Source of the DNA: an uncultured Verrucomicrobiae bacterium
Lineage (GTDB): Bacteria > Verrucomicrobiota > Verrucomicrobiia > Limisphaerales > UBA1096
Assembly (NCBI GenBank): GCA_937770485.1
Contig: CALJHX010000003.1
Span: 186,415 to 250,414, forward strand
Direction: 5' to 3'
DNA length: 64,000 bases
In this document: positions 57,401-64,000 of the stretch, piece by piece
How the letters are laid out: each line of letters opens with the position of its first letter
Numbering within the stretch: position 1 is the first letter of the stretch
Made by a program: the position numbers and the translations under genes
Notes under the pieces: generated by a model
Told to the model about the DNA's origin: nothing
Databases searched by the model: none
The model's input: only the letters and a program-made list of their open reading frames with translations

Positions 57401-60400
57401 GAATCGAGCTTTGGGAAACCAGGGTGGACGACAAGCGGGTGATCCCGATCACGCAGGTGGCTAGTGAGAGCGAAGGAGAAAGAGAGACAATCCTCGTGCC
57501 GCTGCCCAAGGGGCAAAACTTGAACGTCCCGATCAAGGTGTTTCTCAAGTTCGCGCCCGAGCCGTCGAACGATGATGACGTGCGGGTAACGCTGCCAAAG
57601 GTTGACTCGCCATTGCTGTTGTCCAACTGGAACGTGAAAACGGATTCGGAGTATCGGCTTGAGTACGTCGAGGGCAACGCCGAGCCGAATGGTGTTCGGC
57701 CGGACTTGAGCGGATTCGCCCTTTTGAAACAGGGCGATATGCGCCTCTTGATCGCCGGCTTTGCGGCGTTTTTCGGGGGCCTGCTCGTTCGCTGTGGCAC
57801 CCGCACCGGCCGTCACCGCTGGGATTGGCAGAACGTGCTGGGGCAGCTTATTGGCTGGCCGCTGATGCTGGGGTCGTTGATTTTACTGGGATTCGTGGCG
57901 GCCTATGCCGCTGGGCAGTCGCTGCACGTTGAACCGGGGCTGGTGTTCACCTCGTCGGTACTCGAGGCAAAAAAGGAATTGTCAATCACGGTGAGGAATC
58001 TCGAGGCCACCGCCGCGCTATACTCGGTTATCATCTTTCTCCCGGCCGTGGTTGGCATCGGGATATGGGTGTACCGCTTCCAGTCGAATGACGATGTGGT
58101 GCGCCTTGGCGGCTTGCTGGTCGGCTGGCTGTTCATCGCCTGGACGACGCTGCTGGTGCCCAACGGTCTGCATTACTTCGCCGGGCTGGCCATCCTGTTC
58201 GTGCTGGTGCACGTCACTTGGCCAAGCGTGACCGCCCAGCGCAAGCTGTCGCCCAAGCCGCCTAAACCACCGGCCCCGTCCAAGCCAACCGAAGGCTCCG
58301 CCACGGCCGCCGCCGCTGCGACGGCGATCCTGCTTGGCCTGTTCTTGAGCGCCGGCACGGCGCTTGGCCAAGCGGCCAAGCCGGACGGCGGGCGGTTGCT
58401 CTCCGTGGTGCAGAGCGGACAGGTGGCCAGCAGCCGCGTGACGCTTACCGGCACGCTCAAGTGGGAGGCCAAGGCCGGCAGCCGCATCCAGTTTCTCTCC
58501 TCGCCAGCGGTGTTGAAGAGCATCGATCTCAAGGACGGCAAACTGAAGCTGGCGCAGTTCACAGTCGGCAAGTCGACAGCGCAACAGCTTATTGCAAACG
58601 AGGTGGGTGTGTACGACGTCGGTTTCGAGTACGAGACGCGCATGAAACACAGCAACGGCATGTGGGGCTTCACTGTGCCAACACAACCGGCGATGGTAAA
58701 CCTCCTCTCGCTGGAAATGCGCGGACAGGAACTGGAAGTGACCTCGACGGATGCCGTGTCGCTGAAACACACATTTACGAAAGATAGGATCAACACGGTC
58801 GATTTGGTGTTGCCGCCCAAGCCGAATGTGCGGGTAAACTGGAAACCCAAGGCACGCGACGAGAGCATCGAGAAGCCTGTGTTCTACGCGGAGTTCCAGC
58901 AACTCTTCATTCCGACAGCCGGGATCGTGGCGGGAGTGCACGACCTTAAGGTACGCCTGGCCCAGGGTCAGTTGAGCGAGCTCACCATTGCCGTGCCGGA
59001 CGGTATCACAGTGACGGATGCGACGTCGAAGCTCGTGAACTCGTGGCGGTTCGACCCGGAGGTGGGAACGTTGCAGATCCAGTTCTCTGCACCACAGAAG
59101 GCGACGTTCGATCTGCGGGTGCGTTCGCAGCAGACGGCCGGTGCGTTCCCGTACGAAAAGACTCTGGGTCTACTCGGCGTGAACGGCGCGGCGGGAGAGT
59201 TGGGCCTCGCGGGCCTGGCCACCAGCTCCGACGTGCAACTGGACAGCGCCTCGGTGGACGCCCTCGCACCGATCAACCTGGAGGATTTCCCGGCGGCCAT
59301 GGCCCAGTCGGTGCAGGGCGAGTTCACCGGGTTGACAGTGCGCCGCGCGTACCGGTACTCGGGCCGTGCCGCGGGACTGACGCTCACCGCCTCGGCGGTT
59401 CAGCCGGATATTCGTATAACGAGCAGCCAGCGACTCTCGCTCGGGGAGGACCGGAGCGTGCTGCTGGTGAACCTCGCCGCCCGGATCACGCGCGCTGGTG
59501 TATTCAAGTTGAGCTTTGTGCTGCCGGAGGGACTTGAGGTCGAGTCGATCACCGGCAACGCGCTGAGCCACTGGACGGACATCGAGGACGGGGACGATAC
59601 GGTTGTGACACTTCATCTCAAGGGGAAGACCGAGGGCAACGCGCAGTTACAGATCAACCTCGCCGGGGCCGGGCTCGAGAAGACCGAGAGCTGGGAGGTG
59701 CCGCGCGTGGCAATCCGCGAGGCGACCAAGGAGAATGGCCAGTTGTTCATCATTCCCGAGCAGGGCATCCGCGTGTACATGAAGGACCGCGAGGGCGTGT
59801 CGCAACTCGATCCCAAGCAGGCCGGCATCCGCGACCGGGGCGTGCTGGCGTTCCGCCTGTTGCAGGGCGACTGGACGCTGTCGTTCGACGTCGAGCGGGT
59901 GGATCCGTGGATACAGGCGGTGTTCCTGCAGGACGCTTCCATCCGGCAGGGCAAGGTCAAGTACCGGGTCGTGCTGGAGTATCAAATCGAGAACACCAGC
60001 CTGAAGACACTGCGCGTGGCGCTGCCGGATGCGGCGCAGGGCGTGGCGTTCACCGGCAACCAGGTTTCGGACTTTGTCAAGGGTGACACCGTCGAGGATG
60101 GCCGCGCGGTGTGGGACGTGAAACTCGACCGGCGCATGATTGGGAAGTACCAGCTCACCGTGTCGTACCAGGTGCCGCTGGCCGAGGACGCTGCCGGGTC
60201 ACCAGTGGAGGTGCAGAGTCTGCAGGCGGTAGACGTGAACCTGCAGCGGGGCTTCATCAGCGTACGCACCGAGGGCCGGATTCTGCTAAAGGCGGGCCCA
60301 GCACCGGATGGCCTGTACAGCGTCGAGTGGGGTCAGGTGCCGCGCTCGCTCAAGGGCGCGCTTAACCTCGAGGAGACGCAATTGGTTTTCCGCTCGGTCA

Positions 60401-61569
60401 AGCCGGCCACGCTGAGCGTCGCCGCCCAAAACCAGGGGATCGCCTCCGTGGCGGACGCGCAGGTGATCAAGGGCGGTTTCCGCACCGAGCTGTCCGGCTC
60501 GGGCAATGCGGTGACTCATGTGCTCCTGGAGTTGCGACAGGGCGACGAGCGCGAATTGCGCGTCACGCTTCCCAAGGACTCGAAGTTCTGGTCGGCGTTC
60601 ATCGACGGCAAGGGTGTGTTGCCATGGGAGGACAACGGAGAGGTGGTGATACCGCTGGAGAAAAACCCGGGCGAGAACAGCGAATCAGTGGTCGAGTTTT
60701 ACTATCAATCCTCGGTCGGCAAAGGCGAGGACATGACCTTGGCCGGGCCTGACATCGATTTGCCGATGGAGAAGCTGAAATGGACGATCCACGCGCCGGC
60801 CGGTCTGGAGATCGAGGTGGACGAGGGAGCCTCGACGGTAACCTATCACGAGGCAAAATCAGTCCTGCCTCAAGGGGGTATCAGCGTGAGTTCCCGAGGC
60901 GGCGGTCAGGTTCCTGGAAGCGCTGAAAAAGTGTACCTCGCCAACGAGGACAAAATCCAGCTGCGCCAAACCCAGAAGGCGGAACAGATGCTGGAACTCG
61001 GCAACCAGAAGATCGCACAGGGCGAACAGCGGCAGGCCCGCCGCGCGTTGGAGTCAGCCTACAAGCTGTCACAAAACGATGCCGCGTTCAACGAGGACGC
61101 TCGCGTGCAGTTGCAGAAGCTCAAGACACAACAGGCGATGATGGGCATCAATATAATCCGCAACAACTTCCTCATAAACAACGGCGTGGTTTCGCAGCAG
61201 ATCGAACAGCAACAGGCAGCGATCCCGTTGCAACAGGGCAAAGGCGTGAATTACACCCAAGCGCAAGTGAAGCAGATCATGGAGTTGAACACCATCGAGG
61301 ATAACAGCGCGTTCCGCCGATTGGCCGAGCGCATCGTCCGTCAACAGGAAGCAATCGAGGCCGAGGCAGGCGCCATCCAGGCGACGCTGCCGGGTGTTGG
61401 CCAGGTGCTGAGCTTCAGCCAATCGGTGCAGGGCAAGGACAGCCCGGTGCTGAAGGTTGTGCTGACCGCCAAGGCCGGCGATGAAGGTTTCCCAACGCAT
61501 AATATGGGCCTGCTGCTGGCGCTGTTCATCGCGCTTGGCCTGATCCGTCTCGCGGCACCCAAGCCGTAG
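54487..61569 (+). CDS. 2360-residue membrane protein, apparently two fused halves
   Basis: A giant envelope protein with signal peptide (GIAGAMFALGLFGTVNPPALGQA). Residues 30 to about 1075 are beta-rich and exported. Then comes a cluster of helices (about 1083, 1120-1142, 1178-1198, 1203-1246), a second signal-like segment TAILLGLFLSAGTALGQAAK (about 1278-1298), and a second beta-rich half of about 1000 residues. A helical stretch (about 2155-2200) and a C-terminal membrane helix (2335-2357) end it. The halves share motifs, for example YRYSGGDYEL against YRYSGRAAGL and signal ends ALGQA twice. I do not recognise the family. It starts 25 bases after the VWA gene and probably forms a complex with it. 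Confidence 0.75.
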   Translation: MNSLIEKTGIAGAMFALGLFGTVNPPALGQAGDPPAAEVANLKINGEVGGEKAGFVITGDFKPRPEEEKEKLIFSARTENNITHRRGQTEQKISGTVKILQGETAELRFAVQGKGTLVSAKSEQAIEWGLRNDKSGQRFFVLWFDSEKPAKGEVTFTAHFRNTHAQSKSALGAVSLSPQGEAVLNAGLITVTTSAGYDLAITKANGVTRVSKGLGHAPAKLPRSYSFQFSDTTPEVVFTATESDPDANRIFFDEFDLKGRLADGVASFTLNGMVEVRHARGGKLPVVFGGAALASIPATKDYKVGFSGETYTLEFAKGGTYPVALEFHARILEKDGWNNIGFGVVPAALRPVKLSGWPRAISFDAKSASKPAIKNGNYDLFLTPQDRLSVRWKETKPVVIPKLFYSAEAAVNIAVGAGLARQINHFDYRVMQGQMSTLELDLIGEGEVVSVNGRNILNWSVKKQEDGRQLVVKLNSQQTAGYNLVVRTQTPLGAFPVRFNPLRIVPVNPVRFGGHLRLVNNGAVQLEPVTVSGLSQLSANRFPAASSIPALPNNPKLKPLVYRYSGGDYELEVLADNILPELTVSQLLVYALGFNEITLDAEVDLTIRDAPLREFTISIPDGYTVAQLSAVALADYFLGPAENGKRSLRLVFSQPLEGRHLIQLRLEQNQAVEGDEWSIPRLDYEQVKSVRGFVGVSASPGLRLIPASVKDVNEIAVVFFPKKTEGLQAAYRIKETGWEASLGVERMELALQVDALHLYSIGQGIVYGSSVLNYLIGGKPVSELKVLVPADYANVEFVGRDVRNWKLDEAVDDATTQSYTVYFQSTVFGDYTLLATFERQFNPEGETLAFNGVRPVNVQSEAGYSILIGKERFEISQPETEGDLIALKTSEIPEEYRLLFDAPILEAYQYSGGDFTLNKTLKPLNRQASLEQVADRAEFKTQVSNDGQVVTEAEYFLKNRGHAHFEVTLEAGIELWETRVDDKRVIPITQVASESEGERETILVPLPKGQNLNVPIKVFLKFAPEPSNDDDVRVTLPKVDSPLLLSNWNVKTDSEYRLEYVEGNAEPNGVRPDLSGFALLKQGDMRLLIAGFAAFFGGLLVRCGTRTGRHRWDWQNVLGQLIGWPLMLGSLILLGFVAAYAAGQSLHVEPGLVFTSSVLEAKKELSITVRNLEATAALYSVIIFLPAVVGIGIWVYRFQSNDDVVRLGGLLVGWLFIAWTTLLVPNGLHYFAGLAILFVLVHVTWPSVTAQRKLSPKPPKPPAPSKPTEGSATAAAAATAILLGLFLSAGTALGQAAKPDGGRLLSVVQSGQVASSRVTLTGTLKWEAKAGSRIQFLSSPAVLKSIDLKDGKLKLAQFTVGKSTAQQLIANEVGVYDVGFEYETRMKHSNGMWGFTVPTQPAMVNLLSLEMRGQELEVTSTDAVSLKHTFTKDRINTVDLVLPPKPNVRVNWKPKARDESIEKPVFYAEFQQLFIPTAGIVAGVHDLKVRLAQGQLSELTIAVPDGITVTDATSKLVNSWRFDPEVGTLQIQFSAPQKATFDLRVRSQQTAGAFPYEKTLGLLGVNGAAGELGLAGLATSSDVQLDSASVDALAPINLEDFPAAMAQSVQGEFTGLTVRRAYRYSGRAAGLTLTASAVQPDIRITSSQRLSLGEDRSVLLVNLAARITRAGVFKLSFVLPEGLEVESITGNALSHWTDIEDGDDTVVTLHLKGKTEGNAQLQINLAGAGLEKTESWEVPRVAIREATKENGQLFIIPEQGIRVYMKDREGVSQLDPKQAGIRDRGVLAFRLLQGDWTLSFDVERVDPWIQAVFLQDASIRQGKVKYRVVLEYQIENTSLKTLRVALPDAAQGVAFTGNQVSDFVKGDTVEDGRAVWDVKLDRRMIGKYQLTVSYQVPLAEDAAGSPVEVQSLQAVDVNLQRGFISVRTEGRILLKAGPAPDGLYSVEWGQVPRSLKGALNLEETQLVFRSVKPATLSVAAQNQGIASVADAQVIKGGFRTELSGSGNAVTHVLLELRQGDERELRVTLPKDSKFWSAFIDGKGVLPWEDNGEVVIPLEKNPGENSESVVEFYYQSSVGKGEDMTLAGPDIDLPMEKLKWTIHAPAGLEIEVDEGASTVTYHEAKSVLPQGGISVSSRGGGQVPGSAEKVYLANEDKIQLRQTQKAEQMLELGNQKIAQGEQRQARRALESAYKLSQNDAAFNEDARVQLQKLKTQQAMMGINIIRNNFLINNGVVSQQIEQQQAAIPLQQGKGVNYTQAQVKQIMELNTIEDNSAFRRLAERIVRQQEAIEAEAGAIQATLPGVGQVLSFSQSVQGKDSPVLKVVLTAKAGDEGFPTHNMGLLLALFIALGLIRLAAPKP

Positions 61570-61641
61570 TGATTGCCTCACAATCGGGCTTTACGGCGGC
61601 GCAACCGGCTGATAATTCTGCGGTCGATAACGCTCCCGGTC

Positions 61642-61968
61642 ATGAATTATTTTTTGGAAACAGAGGTGAAGTCGGTTCAGGTCGATAATGCCCTGTCGTT
61701 GCATCAGCGTTATCAGTCGATGCGGTACCGCGCGATCTGGTTTCCCGGGAGTGCACAGGCGAGCATCCGACCGTCCGCGCTGGACACTCGGTTTAGTAAC
61801 GCTCCCAACGTGGCCTCTCCCTTGGCCGGTGCATCGGTTGGCCAAGCGCGAGTGCGCCTAGCCACACAGCCATTCACCGACTACGGCCAACCCGAGATAG
61901 AGGTGGCGCGGCGCGAGGTTGCCTACGGGGTCAACCCGTTCGCGTCCGGCTTTAATGAGGTAGGCTGA
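61642..61968 (+). CDS. Small hypothetical protein
   Basis: A 108-residue frame with ATG at 61642 reading MNYFLETEVKSVQVDNALSL then HQRYQSMRYRAIWFPG, ending NPFASGFNEVG. A longer frame starts at 61573, but its opening looks non-coding (MPHNRALRRRNR). It ends five bases before the nitrilase-family gene, in the same direction, which supports it. No signal peptide or family is recognised. A TTGGCCAA copy lies in it at 61838. Confidence 0.4.
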   Translation: MNYFLETEVKSVQVDNALSLHQRYQSMRYRAIWFPGSAQASIRPSALDTRFSNAPNVASPLAGASVGQARVRLATQPFTDYGQPEIEVARREVAYGVNPFASGFNEVG

Positions 61969-61973
61969 TTTTA

Positions 61974-62945
61974 ATGAAGGATATCAAGGTTGCCTCCGTT
62001 CAATTCGAGCATGCGCCCGGCGACAAGCAGGCGAATCTCGACAAGGTGCGGCGCTTCACCGCCGAGGCAGCGGAGCAGGGCGTCGAGTTGGTGGTGTTCC
62101 CGGAGATGTGCGTCACCGGCTACTGGTTTCTGCGTGACCTGAGCCGCGACGAGTTGCTCGAACTGTCCGAGCCGGTGCCAAACGGAGCGACGACCCAGGA
62201 ATTATTGCGCTTGGCCAAACAGCACAACCTGAGCTTGGGCGCCGGTCTGCTCGAGATCAGTGAGGAGGGCGAGATGTTCAACAGCTACGTCGTGGCGATG
62301 CCGGATGGACGGACGGTGTGTCACCGGAAGCTGCACGCCTTTGTCAGCGAACACATCGCCAGCGGCAGTGAGTTCACGGTGTTCGATCTGCCCAACGGCA
62401 GCCGTGCGGCGATCCTGATTTGCTACGACAATAACCTGTTCGAGAACACCCGGATCGTGGCGTTAAAGGGAGCGGAAATTTTGATCGCGCCGCACCAGAC
62501 CGGCGGTTGCCGGACTCCGAGCCCGCGCTGCATGGGCGTGATCGATCAGGCGCTGTGGCACGCAAGGCAGGAAAACCCGGAGGCTATTGAGGCCGAGTTT
62601 TACGGCTCGAAAGGCCGCGAGTGGTTGCTGCGCTGGTTGCCGTCGCGGGCGCATGACAACGGAATGTTCCTGATCTTCAGCAACGGCGTCGGCATCGATG
62701 GGGACGAGGTGCGAACCGGGAACGCGATGGTGCTCAACCCGTATGGCGAAATTCTTACGGAAACGTGGGTGGCTGACGACAAAATGATCATCGCCGACCT
62801 CGAGGCGGAGCAGTTGACGATGAACGTCGGCATGCGCTGGATTCAGTCGCGGCGGCCGGACCTGTACGGGAGCTTGGCCAAGCCAACCGGCCGCGAGATG
62901 GACACGCGCACGGTGCGTTTCAAAGGCATCGAGAAATCCAACTGA
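61974..62945 (+). CDS. Carbon-nitrogen hydrolase (nitrilase superfamily)
   Basis: A 323-residue cytoplasmic amidase or carbamoylase of the nitrilase superfamily. The catalytic triad is visible: Glu in LVVFPEMCVTGYW, Lys in CHRKLHAFVSEHI and Cys in AAILICYDNNLFENTR. The segment VALKGAEILIAPHQTGGCRTP extends it. The substrate among amides, carbamoyl compounds and nitriles is undefined. It is convergent with the heme/HEAT gene, 20 bases away, with a full 14-mer palindrome between them. Confidence 0.9.
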   Translation: MKDIKVASVQFEHAPGDKQANLDKVRRFTAEAAEQGVELVVFPEMCVTGYWFLRDLSRDELLELSEPVPNGATTQELLRLAKQHNLSLGAGLLEISEEGEMFNSYVVAMPDGRTVCHRKLHAFVSEHIASGSEFTVFDLPNGSRAAILICYDNNLFENTRIVALKGAEILIAPHQTGGCRTPSPRCMGVIDQALWHARQENPEAIEAEFYGSKGREWLLRWLPSRAHDNGMFLIFSNGVGIDGDEVRTGNAMVLNPYGEILTETWVADDKMIIADLEAEQLTMNVGMRWIQSRRPDLYGSLAKPTGREMDTRTVRFKGIEKSN

Positions 62946-62965
62946 ATCGCTTGGCCAAGCGGAGG

Positions 62966-64000
62966 TCAGCCCTTGGGTACGAGGCGGATGGATTTCAGGT
63001 CGAACAGGAAACCGTCCAACTCACCGGCGGGCCGGATGACGGCGCGTTGCCGGCCTTTCTCAAGCCGGATTGAGCCGAGGTTCCTTTCGCGATAGTCGTC
63101 CCAAGTGTCGGTGCCGCTGACCGGCGCAAGCAACTCGGCGGAGCCAATCTGCAGCCGCAAATGGTTCGCCGTGCTCGCGCCGTCTCGTGCCCAGTCGAAA
63201 TGCACCTCGTACTCACCGGCCGCTTTCGCGTTGAGCGTCCACGCCGCCTTGTCGTTGGCTGACCGCCAAAAACCGAGATTGCCGTATCGCTCCTCGAACA
63301 AAAGTGTATCGCCGTAAATCTCCGCGCTGGCTGCAGTCAGGAGCAGCGCCCCGTCGTTGCCGGTCTTGACGAGCGCGGGAGTGTTGCCGGGCTGGCGCTT
63401 CGGCGGTGTGCCGGTCGAGGTGATGTGGGCGACCAAGTCAGCCAAATCCTGATCACTTAAAACCAGTTCGAGTCCTTCAGGCATGAGTGAACGGCCAAGG
63501 CTCGAGAGGGTGGCGATGTTGGTGCGGAGCAGTTGCCGTTGTTGCCCGGTCAAGTCCATCAGCGTGATGCTGTTGGCGCTCTCGCCGGTGATCATGCCAG
63601 CGAGCCCCGCTCCCTCCCGCGTGGTGACGGCGTAAATCACGAACTGATCCTCGACAGCCTTGTTGGGGTTAAGAATCGCGGTGAGCAGCGCGCGCGGCGT
63701 CTTATCGCCTAGCGAGGCGAGGTTGGGGCCGGCGGCGTTGCCGTTACCGCCCAGGTTGTGGCAGGCGGCGCAATGTGTGGCGAAAAGCGTCTCGCCGCTG
63801 GAGGCCAAGCCGGTGAGGGGGGTGACCTTGGCCAAGCGCTGAGCCACGAGCTCGTCTCGCCCGCTTACTTGATGGCCAAGCAGTTCGAGCGCTTGGTTTT
63901 GGATTTTTGCATCCCGATGCGTGGTGAGAAACTGACGGAAAACCGGGCCGATTTCGTTGGCGGATATTTGTTTGCTCTCGATGGCGGCGAGGAGGCTGTG
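62966..64000 (-). CDS. HEAT-repeat / cytochrome c protein, C-terminal part (truncated by window edge)
   Basis: The frame is open from the window edge down to 62966, 344 residues visible. It reads HSLLAAIESKQISANEIGPV then FRQFLTTHRDAKIQNQALEL, which is helical-repeat sequence, then a PVC-type heme domain with CAACH (SGETLFATHCAACHNLGGNG), PNLASLG and LMPEGLELVLSDQDLADLV. The last 140 residues form a carbohydrate-binding-like beta domain (AGEYEVHFDWARDGASTANH). The gene's start lies outside; a GTG at 63847 is internal. Such proteins are usually secreted and paired with polysaccharide-breakdown genes. Confidence 0.85.
   Translation of the reverse strand, partial: HSLLAAIESKQISANEIGPVFRQFLTTHRDAKIQNQALELLGHQVSGRDELVAQRLAKVTPLTGLASSGETLFATHCAACHNLGGNGNAAGPNLASLGDKTPRALLTAILNPNKAVEDQFVIYAVTTREGAGLAGMITGESANSITLMDLTGQQRQLLRTNIATLSSLGRSLMPEGLELVLSDQDLADLVAHITSTGTPPKRQPGNTPALVKTGNDGALLLTAASAEIYGDTLLFEERYGNLGFWRSANDKAAWTLNAKAAGEYEVHFDWARDGASTANHLRLQIGSAELLAPVSGTDTWDDYRERNLGSIRLEKGRQRAVIRPAGELDGFLFDLKSIRLVPKG

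Larger units (their letters stand above)
185..63835. repeat. Highly iterated palindrome TTGGCCAA (14-mer core CGCTTGGCCAAGCG), about 35 copies
   Basis: Exact TTGGCCAA starts at 185, 2510, 2946, 3143, 19857, 26460, 26791, 26850, 26871, 28464, 30954, 31694, 32192, 32761, 33323, 34760, 36873, 37325, 38133, 38174, 38514, 39909, 40401, 41064, 47758, 50817, 52381, 52797, 58218, 58364, 61838, 62211, 62874, 62951 and 63828. Eighteen of these are CTTGGCCAAG and four (3141, 38172, 58362, 62949) the 14-mer. About one copy of the 8-mer is expected by chance. Near relatives TTGGCCAG, TTGGCCAT and TTGGCCAC are clearly rarer (about 5-8 each). Most lie inside genes, so the motif is not an operator of one gene. 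Role unknown. Confidence 0.85.

Noticed and set aside
1-64000. CRISPR arrays, tRNA or rRNA genes, insertion sequences, integrases, attachment sites
   Set aside because: None seen on a by-eye scan. The regularly recurring TTGGCCAA palindrome is dispersed, not spaced like a CRISPR, and no transposase or terminal repeats were found around the AT-rich LamG region. A tRNA search tool would be needed to exclude a missed tRNA.

Overview
The window looks like chromosome of a Verrucomicrobiota (PVC superphylum) bacterium, probably free-living and polysaccharide-degrading. The reasons are family content: three intact prepilin-like secreted proteins with the FTLIELLVV signal (two ending in the H-x9-DG motif), Planctomycete-type cytochrome genes (DUF1549/DUF1553, DUF1592) each paired with a DUF1501 or DUF1552 partner, four Cys-type sulfatases, secreted PQQ-propeller and LamG proteins, and a ThuA protein. 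No rRNA, tRNA, CRISPR array, insertion sequence or phage gene was seen.

Layout. 0-3 kb: start of a lipoprotein gene, a parA-like ATPase, an RraA-like protein and an SDR dehydrogenase. 3.2-23.3 kb: a secreted-protein region with PQQ propellers, a sulfatase, a PqaA-like hydrolase, a ThuA protein, prepilin-like proteins, a 1531-residue LamG/Ig protein, and a DUF1549/1553 plus DUF1501 pair. 23.3-34 kb: a fused hydantoinase/oxoprolinase, a lipoprotein, DUF167, a secreted trypsin-like protease, an operon of DUF1573-cytochrome c, tmk, DUF4212 and a Na+/solute symporter, then folB overlapping a HAD-Nudix fusion gene. 34.1-34.4 kb: a decayed glycosyltransferase. 34.6-42.8 kb: a seven-gene minus-strand operon (two sulfatases, a GH5-like hydrolase, two dehydrogenases, an Xaa-Pro peptidase and a TIM-barrel protein), two of whose genes carry +1 frameshifts. 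42.9-49.8 kb: an APC permease, a DUF1552/DUF1592 pair and a sulfatase with a helical-repeat tail. 50-61.6 kb: an operon of ECF sigma factor, a transmembrane VWA protein (putative anti-sigma) and a 2360-residue membrane protein. 61.6-64 kb: a small ORF, a nitrilase-family hydrolase, and a truncated heme/HEAT protein.

The strongest unexplained signal is a short palindrome. TTGGCCAA occurs about 35 times (hand count) where about one is expected by chance. 18 copies extend to CTTGGCCAAG and four to the 14-mer CGCTTGGCCAAGCG. Most lie inside genes, in different reading frames (encoding L-A-K, L-G-Q-A or W-P-S), on coding sequence of both strands. It behaves like the HIP1 palindrome of cyanobacteria. 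Between 3.15 and 26.46 kb there is only one copy, which sets the secreted-protein region apart.

Two gene-level systems deserve attention. One is the HAD-Nudix fusion overlapping folB, which could supply both missing steps from dihydroneopterin triphosphate to dihydroneopterin. The other is the sigma / transmembrane VWA / giant membrane protein operon, which looks like an envelope-sensing regulatory unit not matching a pathway known to me.
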